Notes: a model not told the origin generated them from the letters alone. 64,000 bases of DNA from Alteromonas pelagimontana (GCF_002499975.2 NZ_CP052766.1:4092001-4156000); one strand, 5' to 3'. Numbered from the stretch's first letter, positions 46,785 through 56,765 are shown. Program-made: numbers and translations.

Positions 46785-49382
46785 ATGAGAAAACTCTTTA
46801 TCAGCTCCAGCATCGCTTTGGCGTTGGGTTTGGCTGGCTGCGGAGGTTCCAACGACACCATCGAAGACATTCAGGATGAAACACCTGTGCAAACACCGCT
46901 TTCCCGTATTGTGTTTGATCCAGCAAATGGCGACCTGAATATCCCCAATGATTTGCTTATGCTACCCGGCGACGACGGTTTTTTTGATTATACGTTAAAT
47001 ATTCCGGTAGCAGATACAACTGACTTTGCTGATCCGCAAAACGCATTAAATGTTTTGGACGGTTGGTCAACTCAGCACCCATTCGTTATTAATGTGCAGA
47101 CACCTTCAGGCGTGTCACTGGATGGTGATACATTATCCGCAGGCGTCATGCTTTATGAGGCCACGTTAGGGTTGGACCAAAGCGATCCCGATTGTGCCAG
47201 CGCGGCGATACCTTCTTCGGGTTGTAAGGTAGGAGCACAATTGCAGTACGGAACAGATTATGTACTTAGCCTAATTGATGCCAACACCATTAGCGTGGTG
47301 CCGCTAAAGCCATTAAAGCCGGCTCATGGTTATATGTTAGTTATGACCACAGATCTTAAAGACTCCTCTGGCAAAGCGGTCGCGGGTTCTACAACGTGGG
47401 AACTGGTTCGCCAGGATATTAATTCTAAGCCCCTGGCCACTGACGATCAGCTTCAACTGCAGGGTCTGGTCAATTCTTTTATTACCCCCTTAGAAGAAGT
47501 GGGGCTAAATCGTGAAGATATCACCTATGTTTCTGCTTTTACTACCCAGTCGACTGATATCGCTTTGCAAAGTCTTAAAAAAGTGATGGTCGCCGAGTAT
47601 GCGGCTCGTGCCGGAGCGGGCGATCCCTCAGCGGGCGAAGCGCTGCCAGTTATTGTTGTCACGGATCCTGCGGCGGCACCCAATGCTATGGAAGCACTTA
47701 ATCTTGCCTCTGCGGAAGCGCTGAAAGACGCTGTTGAAACAGGGATAGCGGACCTGTCTGCCGAAGCTGCAGCATTTATTCAAACAATAGATTTTAGTCT
47801 TCTACAAACCTGTGAGGGGTTATTAGGTACGACTTCTGGTGCGCTGGAATCAACCTGGGGTCCCGAGGTAAATGAATTTGCAGTCGCCTTGTCGGAGGGC
47901 ATTCTTCAACAAGCGGGAGCTTTTTGCGCTGCCCAACGTTATGAAGGAACTGTATCTCTTCCTTATTACCTGGGTGTTCCCAGTGCGGAAAATCCACGGG
48001 CGCCAGTCAATGATTTTTGGCATGCGGCCTGTGACAGCGGCATTGTGCTAGCTCGCGCGTCAGAAGAAGTGTTAGCCGGGGCGACGCCCGGACCCAACCA
48101 CGCGATGTGTCAACAGCTGGGCTTAGCTGATCTGCGCGTGAACGGTAAAATGTTAGACCCGGCTCGCAATATCACCCGGTTCAATCCCGTTCCTCAATCA
48201 ACAGGCGGTAATAACGGTAAAGAAACGCTTGATGTACAAATTACCGTACCTAACCCTGATGTTGCAGCAGGTTTGGGGTTTGAAATCAGCGAACCTGAAG
48301 CGGGCTGGCCGGTTGTGATTTTGTCTCATGGCATTACCAGTAAGAAAGAAGATATGCTGGCGATTAGTGGAGCGTTATCATTAGCAGGTATAGCAACAGT
48401 AGCCATTGATCAGCCGCTGCACGGCAGTCGTGGTTTCGACTTAGACGGTGATGGCACCGACGAAATCAACGCTACGGAAATTAGCGCGACCCACTATATG
48501 AATCTGGCGAGTTTACCGACAGCTCGCGACAATTTACGGCAAAGCGTTGCTGATTTACTCGGCCTGCGTCTTGGCCTGAATGCGTTGAATGACACAACAA
48601 GCGATCAAGCAGTCAATTTTGATTTGTCTCGTGTGTCTGTTATGGGCGTATCGTTGGGCGCTATTGCTGGGCTTAATTTTGCGGCGGTAGCCAACAGCAA
48701 TCTGGGCGGTGAACTGGAACCTTTGAACGGACTTTATGCGGTTAAAGAAGCATCGCTTGAATCACCGGGCGGCGGAGTAGCTCAATTTCTAATTGAATCC
48801 CGTACGTTCGGGCCGTTAATCAAGGGGCTGTTGTTATCTGAATCGTCAGAAGAATTCCAGGCATTATTGATGCAACTTTATGAAACTTCTGACGTGACAC
48901 AAGAGCAGCTAACAGCGGCAGTTGCAGTATTTAATGATAATTTGACTGCAGAACAAGCTGCGGCTGTACAAGCTACGTTAGCAGAGTTTGCTTTTGCAGC
49001 GCAAACCGTTATGGATGCAGGTGATGCTAACAACTATGCGGGTATGGTTGCTGAAACTACGCCAGTGCATATGATGACGGTAGTGGGAGATGGCGGCGAA
49101 GAAAACCTGCCTGATCAGGTAATTCCTGTTACCACAACTTTGCCGTTGTCAGGACAACAGGCGTTGGCTGCGGTTTTGGGGCTGCAGCAGGTATCTTCTA
49201 CCCTTTCTGGTACGTCACCGGTGAGTGGCCAGGTACAGTTTAACCAGGGGGCACACGGCTCCAGTTTAAATCCTGAGGCGGGTTTAGCCGTGTTTACTGA
49301 GATGCAGAAGGAAGTGGCTGGTTATATTGCATCAGATGCCACGATTCTTCCCATTGAAAACGAAGATGTTGTAGCAAACTAG
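46785..49382 (+). CDS. Pla-1/cef-family (VolA-like) extracellular lipase, lipoprotein
   Basis: An 865-residue surface lipase or lysophospholipase of the family found in Aeromonas and Vibrio (Pla-1/cef; Vibrio VolA). The lipobox LAGC at about residue 19 marks a lipoprotein. An N-terminal Ig-like region (LSRIVFDPANGDLNIPNDLLM) precedes the alpha/beta-hydrolase core with WPVVILSHGITSKKED (oxyanion region), catalytic S623 in VMGVSLGAIAG and a late NQGAHGSS histidine. It probably releases fatty acids from environmental or host phospholipids. Monocistronic, with its own terminator. Confidence 0.9.
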   Translation: MRKLFISSSIALALGLAGCGGSNDTIEDIQDETPVQTPLSRIVFDPANGDLNIPNDLLMLPGDDGFFDYTLNIPVADTTDFADPQNALNVLDGWSTQHPFVINVQTPSGVSLDGDTLSAGVMLYEATLGLDQSDPDCASAAIPSSGCKVGAQLQYGTDYVLSLIDANTISVVPLKPLKPAHGYMLVMTTDLKDSSGKAVAGSTTWELVRQDINSKPLATDDQLQLQGLVNSFITPLEEVGLNREDITYVSAFTTQSTDIALQSLKKVMVAEYAARAGAGDPSAGEALPVIVVTDPAAAPNAMEALNLASAEALKDAVETGIADLSAEAAAFIQTIDFSLLQTCEGLLGTTSGALESTWGPEVNEFAVALSEGILQQAGAFCAAQRYEGTVSLPYYLGVPSAENPRAPVNDFWHAACDSGIVLARASEEVLAGATPGPNHAMCQQLGLADLRVNGKMLDPARNITRFNPVPQSTGGNNGKETLDVQITVPNPDVAAGLGFEISEPEAGWPVVILSHGITSKKEDMLAISGALSLAGIATVAIDQPLHGSRGFDLDGDGTDEINATEISATHYMNLASLPTARDNLRQSVADLLGLRLGLNALNDTTSDQAVNFDLSRVSVMGVSLGAIAGLNFAAVANSNLGGELEPLNGLYAVKEASLESPGGGVAQFLIESRTFGPLIKGLLLSESSEEFQALLMQLYETSDVTQEQLTAAVAVFNDNLTAEQAAAVQATLAEFAFAAQTVMDAGDANNYAGMVAETTPVHMMTVVGDGGEENLPDQVIPVTTTLPLSGQQALAAVLGLQQVSSTLSGTSPVSGQVQFNQGAHGSSLNPEAGLAVFTEMQKEVAGYIASDATILPIENEDVVAN

Positions 49383-49397
49383 TTACGCCTAATATCG

Positions 49398-49451
49398 AAG
49401 CCGTCGAATTACGTGTTGCCCTTAAGGGACTCCGTGATTCGTCGGCTTTTT
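49398..49451 (+). terminator. Terminator after the lipase gene
   Basis: AAGCCGtCGAAT (49398-49409) pairs with ATTCGtCGGCTT (49437-49448) over a long loop that holds its own small repeat, followed by TTTTTAC. Confidence 0.85.
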
Positions 49452-49551
49452 ACTTTGCTTACAAAATCTTTTTGTTAAGTGTTTGTTAATAGGTCTGGCC
49501 TGTGCTAAATCTGCTATACAAGAAACTTGCGGTCAACATCAAGGAGACATG

Positions 49552-52110
49552 ATGACAAAGTTTACGCAATCTTCCATTTCGGTTACAAGCTCCCGCGTTG
49601 GAGCCGCTGCTTTGCCGTGGAAAAAAAGTTTACTAGCGCTTTCGCTACTATTCGCGCTCGGCGGCTGCGGTGATAATGATAACGATTTTAGTAATGTTGA
49701 AAAACCGACACCTGAACCGACGGATCCTACAACGCCTGCAACGCCAACAATGGTGGCGTTTGACGATGATGGTGTTTTAAATGCGGATATTCGCTGGACC
49801 AAATACGGCGTTCCCCATGTTACTGCGGATAATTTAGAAAGTATGGCTTACGGGGTAGGTTATGCGTTCGCTAGAGACAATATGTGTGTGCTCGCTGATC
49901 AAATAGTCAAATACAATTCGCAGCGGGCGAAGTTTTTCGGCCCCGACGAAGTGCAGGGTAGCGGCGATTCTGAAAATCTTATTAACGACTTTGGTTTTCT
50001 GACGTTGGGGATCAGACAATTAGCCGAAGAAAATCTGCCGCGCATGTCTGCTAACAGTCGGGCGATGTTTCAAGGGTATACGGCAGGGTATAATAAATAT
50101 TTAAACGACACGCCTGTTGAAGATCAAGATCCCGCTTGTGCAGGTCAGCCGTGGGTTTATGAGCTGGACAGCACGGATATTTTGACCTATTCCTTGGGTG
50201 TCGCCTTATTGCCAGGGGCTGCAAACTTTCTTGGACCCATGTTTCTGGCAGCCCCTCCGGGAAAAGATTATCTGCCGCAACCTGCCACTGCTTCTACAAC
50301 AAAAGTTAAGATGACGCCCGCCGTCACAGTACCGCCAACCAATCCTGCGGATATGGGCTCCAATGGCTGGGCGTTGGGCAGTGAAAAAACGGAAAATGGA
50401 ATGGGTATGGTGTTAGCCAACCCTCATTTCCCCCATACCGGAAACTTACGCTTCTGGCAATTTCACACTACTATTCCCGGCCATTTGAATGTGTTGGGTA
50501 GCTCATTAATGGGTTTACCTGGCGCAGTGAATATAGGCTTTAACGACAATATTGCCTGGACCCATACCTTCTCTACCGCAGAGCATTTTGTTATCTATCA
50601 ACTACGTCTTGATGATGAAGATGATAGCAATATGACGCATATGATTGATGGCAATCGCCGGACTATTTACGAAAAGCCGTTGGAAATTGAGGTGGCGGTG
50701 GGCCCGGGTACGACAATCAAAATGAACAAAACGTCCTATTATACGAATTACGGGCCAATGGTTGAAGTCCCCGGTAGCTTTGATTGGACCGACACCAACG
50801 CCTTTGCCATTAAAGATGCGAATCTGCCAAATCTGGATGTCGTCGATCATTGGCTGGCAATGAATATGGCCACTAGTATGGAAGAGTTCAAACAGGCCTT
50901 TAAAAACTACGATGGTGTTATTTTTAACAATACAATGGCAGCATCAAAAGAAGGTGAGGTTTTCTATATCGATGACTCCACTGTACCTTATTTGACTGAA
51001 ACAGCCTTGAACGAGCTTACTACTAATCCGTTGCTGGTACAGACAAAAGCCGCAGCAGGTTTTACTGTGTTACCGGGCTATTTATCGGCGTTTGATTTTG
51101 AACGTCCGGTACCCTATGAAAATGCGCCGAAATACGAAGGCGAAGATTTTGTTCAAAACTCCAATGACAGCTTTTGGCTGACGAATTTCAATTCGCCAAT
51201 TACCGGCGTGTCTCCCCTGTACGGGCAAACCGACTATCAGCAATCATTGCGTTCGCGAATGGGCCAGAAGTTTATGCAGACAGCAGCGGGCAGCGATAAT
51301 AAGTTTAATCCCGCAGAGCTTGAAACAATGCTGATGAGCAATCGCAGCTATCTTGCGGAGGATATTCTACCGTCGGTGCTGCAGATGTGCGAAGCACAAG
51401 GCGCTACCGCGGTGAATGTAGATGGCGAAGATGTTGATATCAGTGCTGCTTGCTCAGCCCTTGCAACATGGGATGGCACCATGAACACCAGCAGCGTAGG
51501 AGCGCACGTATTCAGAGAATTTGCGTTTCAGTTTGCTACCGATCCGCAGTGGGAGACGCCGTTTAATGCAGAGGAACCGTTAACAACACCCTCGGGATTG
51601 ATACAAAATGCCACTACCTTAGCTCAGTTTGCCCGGGCAGTGCAGGTGCTTGAAGCGGCGAACGTCGCACCGGATGCTGAATTTGGTAGTGTACAGTTCG
51701 TTGAGCGCAGTCTGCCTGATGGTACGCCTTCGGGTGAGCGGTTGCCGTGGGGCGGCGCGCATAATATAGAAGGCGGTTTCAATGTGTTTAATATTGTGCC
51801 GGACAATAACGGCACTTTGTTGCGAAGACACACGTACGCGCCGCTTAACGACACCACCATCATGAGTGCAGAGGCACAGGGTTATCATATTAACTACGGG
51901 AGTAGCTGGATGTTAATTGTGAATTTCACCGAAGCCGGACCGCAGGCGAGGGGGATCTTAACTTACTCTCAGTCCCGCGTGTATGGGTCGGAGCATTTCC
52001 TTGATCAGACTCGTCTTTACTCATCACAGCCTCAGTTACGAGATGTGTATTTTACGGACCAAGCCATTACTGATAACACAATTGAGCAAATCAGCTTATC
52101 GTCAGAATAA
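49552..52110 (+). CDS. Penicillin-acylase-family Ntn hydrolase, lipoprotein (possible acyl-homoserine lactone acylase)
   Basis: An 852-residue S45-family amidase, normally self-cleaved into alpha and beta chains. The lipobox LGGC (about residue 38) predicts a lipoprotein. The mature beta chain would begin at S270 in DMG|SNGWALGSEKTENG, the Ntn nucleophile, followed by ANPHFP typical of aculeacin/AHL acylases. In this family (PvdQ, QuiP, aculeacin A acylase) substrates are long-chain acyl amides, so quorum-signal degradation is possible but unproven. I chose the second ATG (49552) because AGGAG lies five bases before it. Flanked by terminators, so monocistronic. Confidence 0.9.
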   Translation: MTKFTQSSISVTSSRVGAAALPWKKSLLALSLLFALGGCGDNDNDFSNVEKPTPEPTDPTTPATPTMVAFDDDGVLNADIRWTKYGVPHVTADNLESMAYGVGYAFARDNMCVLADQIVKYNSQRAKFFGPDEVQGSGDSENLINDFGFLTLGIRQLAEENLPRMSANSRAMFQGYTAGYNKYLNDTPVEDQDPACAGQPWVYELDSTDILTYSLGVALLPGAANFLGPMFLAAPPGKDYLPQPATASTTKVKMTPAVTVPPTNPADMGSNGWALGSEKTENGMGMVLANPHFPHTGNLRFWQFHTTIPGHLNVLGSSLMGLPGAVNIGFNDNIAWTHTFSTAEHFVIYQLRLDDEDDSNMTHMIDGNRRTIYEKPLEIEVAVGPGTTIKMNKTSYYTNYGPMVEVPGSFDWTDTNAFAIKDANLPNLDVVDHWLAMNMATSMEEFKQAFKNYDGVIFNNTMAASKEGEVFYIDDSTVPYLTETALNELTTNPLLVQTKAAAGFTVLPGYLSAFDFERPVPYENAPKYEGEDFVQNSNDSFWLTNFNSPITGVSPLYGQTDYQQSLRSRMGQKFMQTAAGSDNKFNPAELETMLMSNRSYLAEDILPSVLQMCEAQGATAVNVDGEDVDISAACSALATWDGTMNTSSVGAHVFREFAFQFATDPQWETPFNAEEPLTTPSGLIQNATTLAQFARAVQVLEAANVAPDAEFGSVQFVERSLPDGTPSGERLPWGGAHNIEGGFNVFNIVPDNNGTLLRRHTYAPLNDTTIMSAEAQGYHINYGSSWMLIVNFTEAGPQARGILTYSQSRVYGSEHFLDQTRLYSSQPQLRDVYFTDQAITDNTIEQISLSSE

Positions 52111-52151
52111 ACGAACACTGATACAATAGCGTAAGAACGATACCTCATAGT

Positions 52152-52184
52152 AAAAAGGACCTGAAATAAGGTCCTTTTGTTTTG
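52152..52184 (+). terminator. Terminator between acylase and sohB
   Basis: AAAAGGACC (52153-52161) pairs with GGTCCTTTT (52170-52178) around TGAAATAA, followed by GTTTTG. Confidence 0.85.
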
Positions 52185-52202
52185 TAACTTAGGAGAGAAC
52201 GC

Positions 52203-53225
52203 TTGGAGTTTTTGTACGAGTACGGGCTATTTTTAGCAAAAGCTGTCACATTAGTCGCAGCTGTTATTTTAATTGTGTCGGCTATTGTTGGCGCGGCAAA
52301 CAGGCAAAAACAGGGAAAAGGGCAACTGGAAATACTTTCACTTACAGAGCAGTTGAAAGACATTACCCACTACGCACGTTCAGTTTTATTGGATAAAGCC
52401 GCGTTGAAAAAACTGGCTAAACAACAGAAAAAAGACAATAAAGCGAAGAAGAAAGCGGGTCCAGAAGATGATTCGCCGCGCATGTTTGTCATCGACTTCA
52501 AAGGTTCCATGGATGCACATGAAGTGGAGCGTCTTCGCGAGGAAGTAACCGCTATTTTGTGTATTGCAGATAAACAGGATGAGGTGTTGGTACGTCTGGA
52601 AAGTGGCGGCGGTGTGGTTCACGGCTATGGTCTGGCCGCGTCACAACTACGACGAATTAAAGATAAAGGAATTAAGTTAACAATAGCAGTAGACAAAGTA
52701 GCTGCCAGCGGCGGCTATATGATGGCGTGTGTTGCTGACAAACTTTTGTCCGCCAGATTTGCCTACATCGGTTCAATCGGCGTATTGGCGCAGTTGCCTA
52801 ACTTCAATAAACTGTTGAAGAAAAACGACATTGAATTTGAACAACATACTGCCGGCGAATACAAACGCACCTTAACCGTGTTTGGCGAAAACACGGATGA
52901 AGGCCGTGAGAAGTTTCGCGAAGAAATTGAAGATATTCACGTAATGTTTAAAGACTTTGTCAAAAGTCAGCGAGAGGAACTGGATATTGAGCGGGTGGCC
53001 ACGGGCGAGTTTTGGCCAGGAGTCAAAGCAAAGGAACTTGGACTGGTAGATGAAATAATGACATCAGACGATTATATTCTTTCAGTTTATCCAGAAAGAC
53101 ACATCTACAGCGTTAAATACAGTGTTAAGAAGAACGTTGCCGAGAAGTTGGGAATGTCGTTTGCCAGTGTGGCAGAAAGAAGCATTATGCGTTTGTGGAG
53201 CCAGTCGAAGACCTGGTTTAACTAG
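52203..53225 (+). CDS. sohB: Inner-membrane serine protease SohB (S49)
   Basis: A 340-residue S49 peptidase of the SppA/SohB group that acts at the inner-membrane, periplasmic side. One N-terminal membrane segment (VTLVAAVILIVSAIVGAA) precedes a Lys-rich linker. The Ser/Lys dyad is S169 in AASGGYMMA and K221 in GEYKRTLTVFGENT. The start is TTG 52203 behind a good AGGAGAG. The psrA-like gene begins 7 bases after its stop. Confidence 0.95.
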   Translation: MEFLYEYGLFLAKAVTLVAAVILIVSAIVGAANRQKQGKGQLEILSLTEQLKDITHYARSVLLDKAALKKLAKQQKKDNKAKKKAGPEDDSPRMFVIDFKGSMDAHEVERLREEVTAILCIADKQDEVLVRLESGGGVVHGYGLAASQLRRIKDKGIKLTIAVDKVAASGGYMMACVADKLLSARFAYIGSIGVLAQLPNFNKLLKKNDIEFEQHTAGEYKRTLTVFGENTDEGREKFREEIEDIHVMFKDFVKSQREELDIERVATGEFWPGVKAKELGLVDEIMTSDDYILSVYPERHIYSVKYSVKKNVAEKLGMSFASVAERSIMRLWSQSKTWFN

Positions 53226-53232
53226 TTGTACT

Positions 53233-53865
53233 ATGGCGAAAGAGACCAAAGTTAGAATCTTGGATGCCGCTGAAGCCTTGTTTGCAGAACAAGGCTTTAC
53301 TCAAACTTCCATGCGCACCATCACCACAAGAGCCGGAGTCAATCTGGCGTCGGTTAACTATCACTTCGGTAGTAAGAAAAACCTGATCCAAGCCGTGTTT
53401 AAGCGCTATTTTGACACACTTATGCCGCAGATTGATGGGGTACTAAACAAATTACCTGAAGAACATGGCGCGCCTGGCATTGAAAATTTACTGCATGCAT
53501 TAATTCCGCCCATGATTACGCTCAGCAAGGTTCGGCCTAACGGAACCGAGACTTTTGTTCAGTTACTGGGGCGAGGCTACAATGAAACGCAAGGGCATTT
53601 ACGGCGTTTTATTATGGCGGGTTACGGAAGTACAGTCACCACACTGGTACGCGCCATCCATGATCGCTTACCCGATGTACCTGACGCAGAATTGTTCTGG
53701 CGCCTGCACTTCGCCATGGGCAGTTTTGTTTTTTCAATGGCTTCGAGTAAAGCGCTAAAGGAAATTGCGGAATCGGATTTTAACGAACAGGTAGATATTG
53801 CAGATGTCATCGCTCATCTTGTACCTTTCGTATCTCAAGGGATAGCGGGAGCGGGCAACTCTTAA
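53233..53865 (+). CDS. psrA: TetR-family regulator, PsrA-like
   Basis: A 210-residue repressor. The N-terminal helix-turn-helix (TSMRTITTRAGVNLASVNYHFGSKKNLIQAVF) and the C-terminal ELFWRLHFAMGSFVFSM...ALKEIAESDF segments closely follow Pseudomonas PsrA, which senses long-chain fatty acids and controls beta-oxidation and rpoS. ATG 53233 was chosen over a longer frame lying inside sohB. The gene is in one unit with sohB. Acyl-CoA catabolic genes are 7 kb away, but no PsrA site was recognised there. Confidence 0.82.
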   Translation: MAKETKVRILDAAEALFAEQGFTQTSMRTITTRAGVNLASVNYHFGSKKNLIQAVFKRYFDTLMPQIDGVLNKLPEEHGAPGIENLLHALIPPMITLSKVRPNGTETFVQLLGRGYNETQGHLRRFIMAGYGSTVTTLVRAIHDRLPDVPDAELFWRLHFAMGSFVFSMASSKALKEIAESDFNEQVDIADVIAHLVPFVSQGIAGAGNS

Positions 53866-53981
53866 CGTTTCCGCCGCTGATACGGGTTATGCTAGCTAGT
53901 GAATGTTCTTAATAGGGCCTTCATGCACGCATTCAGCTGTCTACAGGCCGTCCAGGAATAAATCAAATTAAGGGGTAAATA

Positions 53982-54743
53982 TTGAGTATTACCAGAGAAA
54001 GCCTGCAAAAGGAGCTGGATCTGCTCCTAAAACCGTCGGAAGTAAAGGATTACTGTCCCAATGGGTTGCAGGTAGAAGGTAAATCAGAAATTCGCCATCT
54101 TGTTACAGGAGTGACAGCGTCTCAGGCACTGATTGATGCGGCTATTGAACAGCAGGCCGACGCTATCCTGGTACATCATGGATATTTCTGGAAAGGAGAA
54201 TCTGGGGTGATCACCGGTATGAAAAGGAAACGAATAGCTGCGTTGTTAGCGCACGATATTAATCTGTTCGCCTATCATCTTCCCATTGATATTCATCCGC
54301 GCTTTGGAAACAATGCCCAATTAGGCGCGTTATTGGGGCTGGAACACGTGAAGACGCTCGCAGATGTTAAGCCGCAAGGTATTGTGTATTCCGGTGAATT
54401 GCCCACACCCATTAGTCAGGCGCAGCTAAAAGAGAGAATTAGCAACGTACTGAACCGTTCACCGCTGGTAGAAGGCGACAGATCCCGCAGCATTCGCACT
54501 GTTGCCTGGTGCAGTGGCGGAGGACAGGGCTTTATCGAGCAAGCTGCCGCCGCAGGTATGGACGCATTTATTAGCGGCGAGGTGTCCGAGCAGACTATAC
54601 ACATCGCCCGGGAAATGGATATTCATTTTTTTGCAGCAGGACATCATGCCACTGAGCGCTACGGCGTAAAAGCCGTGGGCGAGTATATTGCTGAAAAACT
54701 GAAAATTGATGTACGTTTTATTGATATTGACAACCCGGCCTGA
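53982..54743 (+). CDS. Nif3/YbgI-family dinuclear metal protein
   Basis: A 253-residue protein of the Nif3/YbgI family, hexameric toroids with a two-metal site of unclear enzymatic role (GTP cyclohydrolase I type 2-like). Metal ligands are visible in ILVHHGYFWKG, AYHLPIDIHPRFGNN and AAGHHATERYG. It starts with TTG 53982 behind AAGGGG at a good distance. cmoM starts 2 bases after its stop, so the pair is co-transcribed. Confidence 0.92.
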   Translation: MSITRESLQKELDLLLKPSEVKDYCPNGLQVEGKSEIRHLVTGVTASQALIDAAIEQQADAILVHHGYFWKGESGVITGMKRKRIAALLAHDINLFAYHLPIDIHPRFGNNAQLGALLGLEHVKTLADVKPQGIVYSGELPTPISQAQLKERISNVLNRSPLVEGDRSRSIRTVAWCSGGGQGFIEQAAAAGMDAFISGEVSEQTIHIAREMDIHFFAAGHHATERYGVKAVGEYIAEKLKIDVRFIDIDNPA

Positions 54744-54745
54744 CA

Positions 54746-55504
54746 ATGAAAATCACTGATCAGTACTTTGATGGTATTGCCGCCAAATTTGCTAAGAACA
54801 TTTACGGCACCACGAAAGGTCGCCTTCGGCATATGCTTTTAATCGATGCCATGATGCCGTTTCTTGCCAATGGACCAAGCAAGATTCTGGACATCGGTGG
54901 TGGTACCGGAGTCATGACTAAAACACTAGCCGATTTAGGGCATCAGGTAACGTTAACTGATGCCTCCGAAGAGGTGCTAACGCTTGCCAGAGAAATGCTC
55001 GCTGATACTCCAGACGTTACCATTGTTCAACAAACCCTGGATCAAGCCGCCGATTTACATTCGTATGATTTCATTGTTTGCCATGCCGTGCTGGAATGGC
55101 TGGCTCGCCCGTTCGATGCCATTGATCTTATTTTTCAAAACATGGCGCCAGGTAAGTTGCTCAGTCTGAGCTTTTTTAATCGCGATGCGGCATTGTTTGG
55201 TAACGCGTTGTATGGGAACTTTGATTATATCAGCCGTGGAATGAAGGTAAAAAACCAGGTGCGGTTAAATCCAGATAATCCGCTGCGCCCCGCAGAAGTC
55301 ATTCAGCACGCTGAAGGTACGGGCTTTTCTGTAGAATCGATTACCGGCATTCGCTGTTTTCATGATTATATGAAAGAGAAACCCAGCAGCGACGCTGTGT
55401 TTGATCAGTTGGTTGCGCTGGAACGGCAATATAACCAAACACCGCCGTATTGCTGGTTAGGTAAATATATTCACCTGATGTTGCGCAAATCCGCGGAAAG
55501 CTGA
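54746..55504 (+). CDS. cmoM: tRNA 5-carboxymethoxyuridine methyltransferase
   Basis: CmoM (formerly SmtA) uses S-adenosylmethionine to methylate cmo5U34 of certain tRNAs. The 252-residue protein matches E. coli CmoM in the start FDGIAAKFAKNIYGTTKGRLR, the SAM motif ILDIGGGTGVMT, CHAVLEWLARP, GNFDYISRGM and the FHDYMKEK and GKYIH ends. It follows the Nif3-like gene in one unit. Identity is firm. Confidence 0.95.
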   Translation: MKITDQYFDGIAAKFAKNIYGTTKGRLRHMLLIDAMMPFLANGPSKILDIGGGTGVMTKTLADLGHQVTLTDASEEVLTLAREMLADTPDVTIVQQTLDQAADLHSYDFIVCHAVLEWLARPFDAIDLIFQNMAPGKLLSLSFFNRDAALFGNALYGNFDYISRGMKVKNQVRLNPDNPLRPAEVIQHAEGTGFSVESITGIRCFHDYMKEKPSSDAVFDQLVALERQYNQTPPYCWLGKYIHLMLRKSAES

Positions 55505-55614
55505 ATAACAACTCTGAATAAGAGTCCTCCTATAGACTTCAAACGTCCTTTTAAATCAGCAGCTTAGACATAGCTTTCGATTGTTCTTAAGCTAATATTG
55601 GCTTGATGAAGAGA

Positions 55615-55692
55615 TTTTTGCGCATAGCAAGGCGGAATTTCGTACGTCATAGCCGGCTATGTTAGAAAGCGCAACGATGCCAGGCGCAAAAA
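55615..55692. repeat. 78-base compound inverted repeat after cmoM
   Basis: Outer arms TTTTTGCGC (55615-55623) and GCGCAAAAA (55684-55692) enclose a perfect 14-bp palindrome CATAGCCGGCTATG (55648-55661). The shape is like intergenic palindromic units (REP/MITE-like) of Gammaproteobacteria, or an elaborate bidirectional terminator between the convergent cmoM and ldhA genes. Only one copy was noticed in this window. Confidence 0.65.
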
Positions 55693-55744
55693 GAGCGTTA
55701 TTGAGCGGCGCGGCAACGCTCGAGTGGGGGGGTAAATAGTACTA

Positions 55745-56749
55745 TTAACGCAAAGTAATGAACGTGGCGGGTGCAGCGTTCCCCTGAATGAATTGTTGTA
55801 TATTGTTCAGTGTGGTGTTGGCTATCTGGTATAGAGCTTCACGAGTAAAAAAACCTTGGTGACCGGTGATCAACACGTTGTGAAAAGTCGCCAGTCGCTC
55901 AAATACATCATCAAGGATAATATCGCTGGAATGATCGCGGAAAAATAACTCCGATTCCATTTCGTAAACGTCCAGTCCAAGATAACCAATCTTACGAGAT
56001 TTAAGTCCAGCGATAATGGCTTGGGTATCCACCAGGGCGCCTCTGGACGTGTTAATCAACATCACGCCATTCTGCATTTTTTCTATCGCCTGCGCGCTTA
56101 TCAGGTGATAACTGTTTTCGTTAAGAGGGCAATGCAGGCTGATTATTTGTGAGCGCTCCAGTAATGATTCGAAATTAACGTATTTGGCGCCTGCCTGTTC
56201 TAATGCCGATGACGGATAAGGATCGCAACACAATACCTCGCATCCGAAACCAAGTAAAATACGTGCCGTGGCCTGGCCGATGTGTCCCGTGCCGACAATG
56301 CCCGCTGTTTTACCATACATGTTGAAGCCCATCAGGCCGTTTAAATCAAAATTTCCTTCTTTTACCCGATTATAAGCTTTGTGCATCTTTCGGTTTAACG
56401 TCAGCATCATAGCAACCGCATGTTCAGCCACCGCTTGTGGTGCGTAAGCGGGAACATGAGATACAGCGATGTTACACGCTTTTGCAGCGGCGATGTCGAC
56501 GTTGTTATAACCTGCGCATCGCAGCGCAATATGCCGAACTCCCATTGCTGCTAACTTTTTAATTATTTGGGCATTGGCATCATCATTAACAAACAGGCAT
56601 ACCACCTCGAACTGGCTGCACAACGCCACGGTATTTTCATCAAGTGGTGCGGCAACAAAATGAAAGTTGACACTAGTACCTCGCTGCACGGCGACAATTA
56701 CTTCTTCATCATAAGGTTTGCTGCTGAAAACACCTACTTGAATCGTCAT
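55745..56749 (-). CDS. ldhA: D-lactate dehydrogenase (2-hydroxyacid dehydrogenase family)
   Basis: A 334-residue NAD-dependent dehydrogenase that reduces pyruvate to D-lactate. Motifs: NAD-binding GIVGTGHIGQATARIL, substrate Arg in ALRCAGYNNVD, INTSRGALVDT, the LGLDVYEMESELFF segment and the catalytic His in ITGHQGFFTREAL. The LDVYE.E..LFF segment is typical of fermentative LdhA rather than other hydroxyacid dehydrogenases. It is the second gene of a unit, 16 bases after the glutathione peroxidase. Confidence 0.92.
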   Translation of the reverse strand: MTIQVGVFSSKPYDEEVIVAVQRGTSVNFHFVAAPLDENTVALCSQFEVVCLFVNDDANAQIIKKLAAMGVRHIALRCAGYNNVDIAAAKACNIAVSHVPAYAPQAVAEHAVAMMLTLNRKMHKAYNRVKEGNFDLNGLMGFNMYGKTAGIVGTGHIGQATARILLGFGCEVLCCDPYPSSALEQAGAKYVNFESLLERSQIISLHCPLNENSYHLISAQAIEKMQNGVMLINTSRGALVDTQAIIAGLKSRKIGYLGLDVYEMESELFFRDHSSDIILDDVFERLATFHNVLITGHQGFFTREALYQIANTTLNNIQQFIQGNAAPATFITLR

Positions 56750-56765
56750 AAATTACCCTCAAAAA

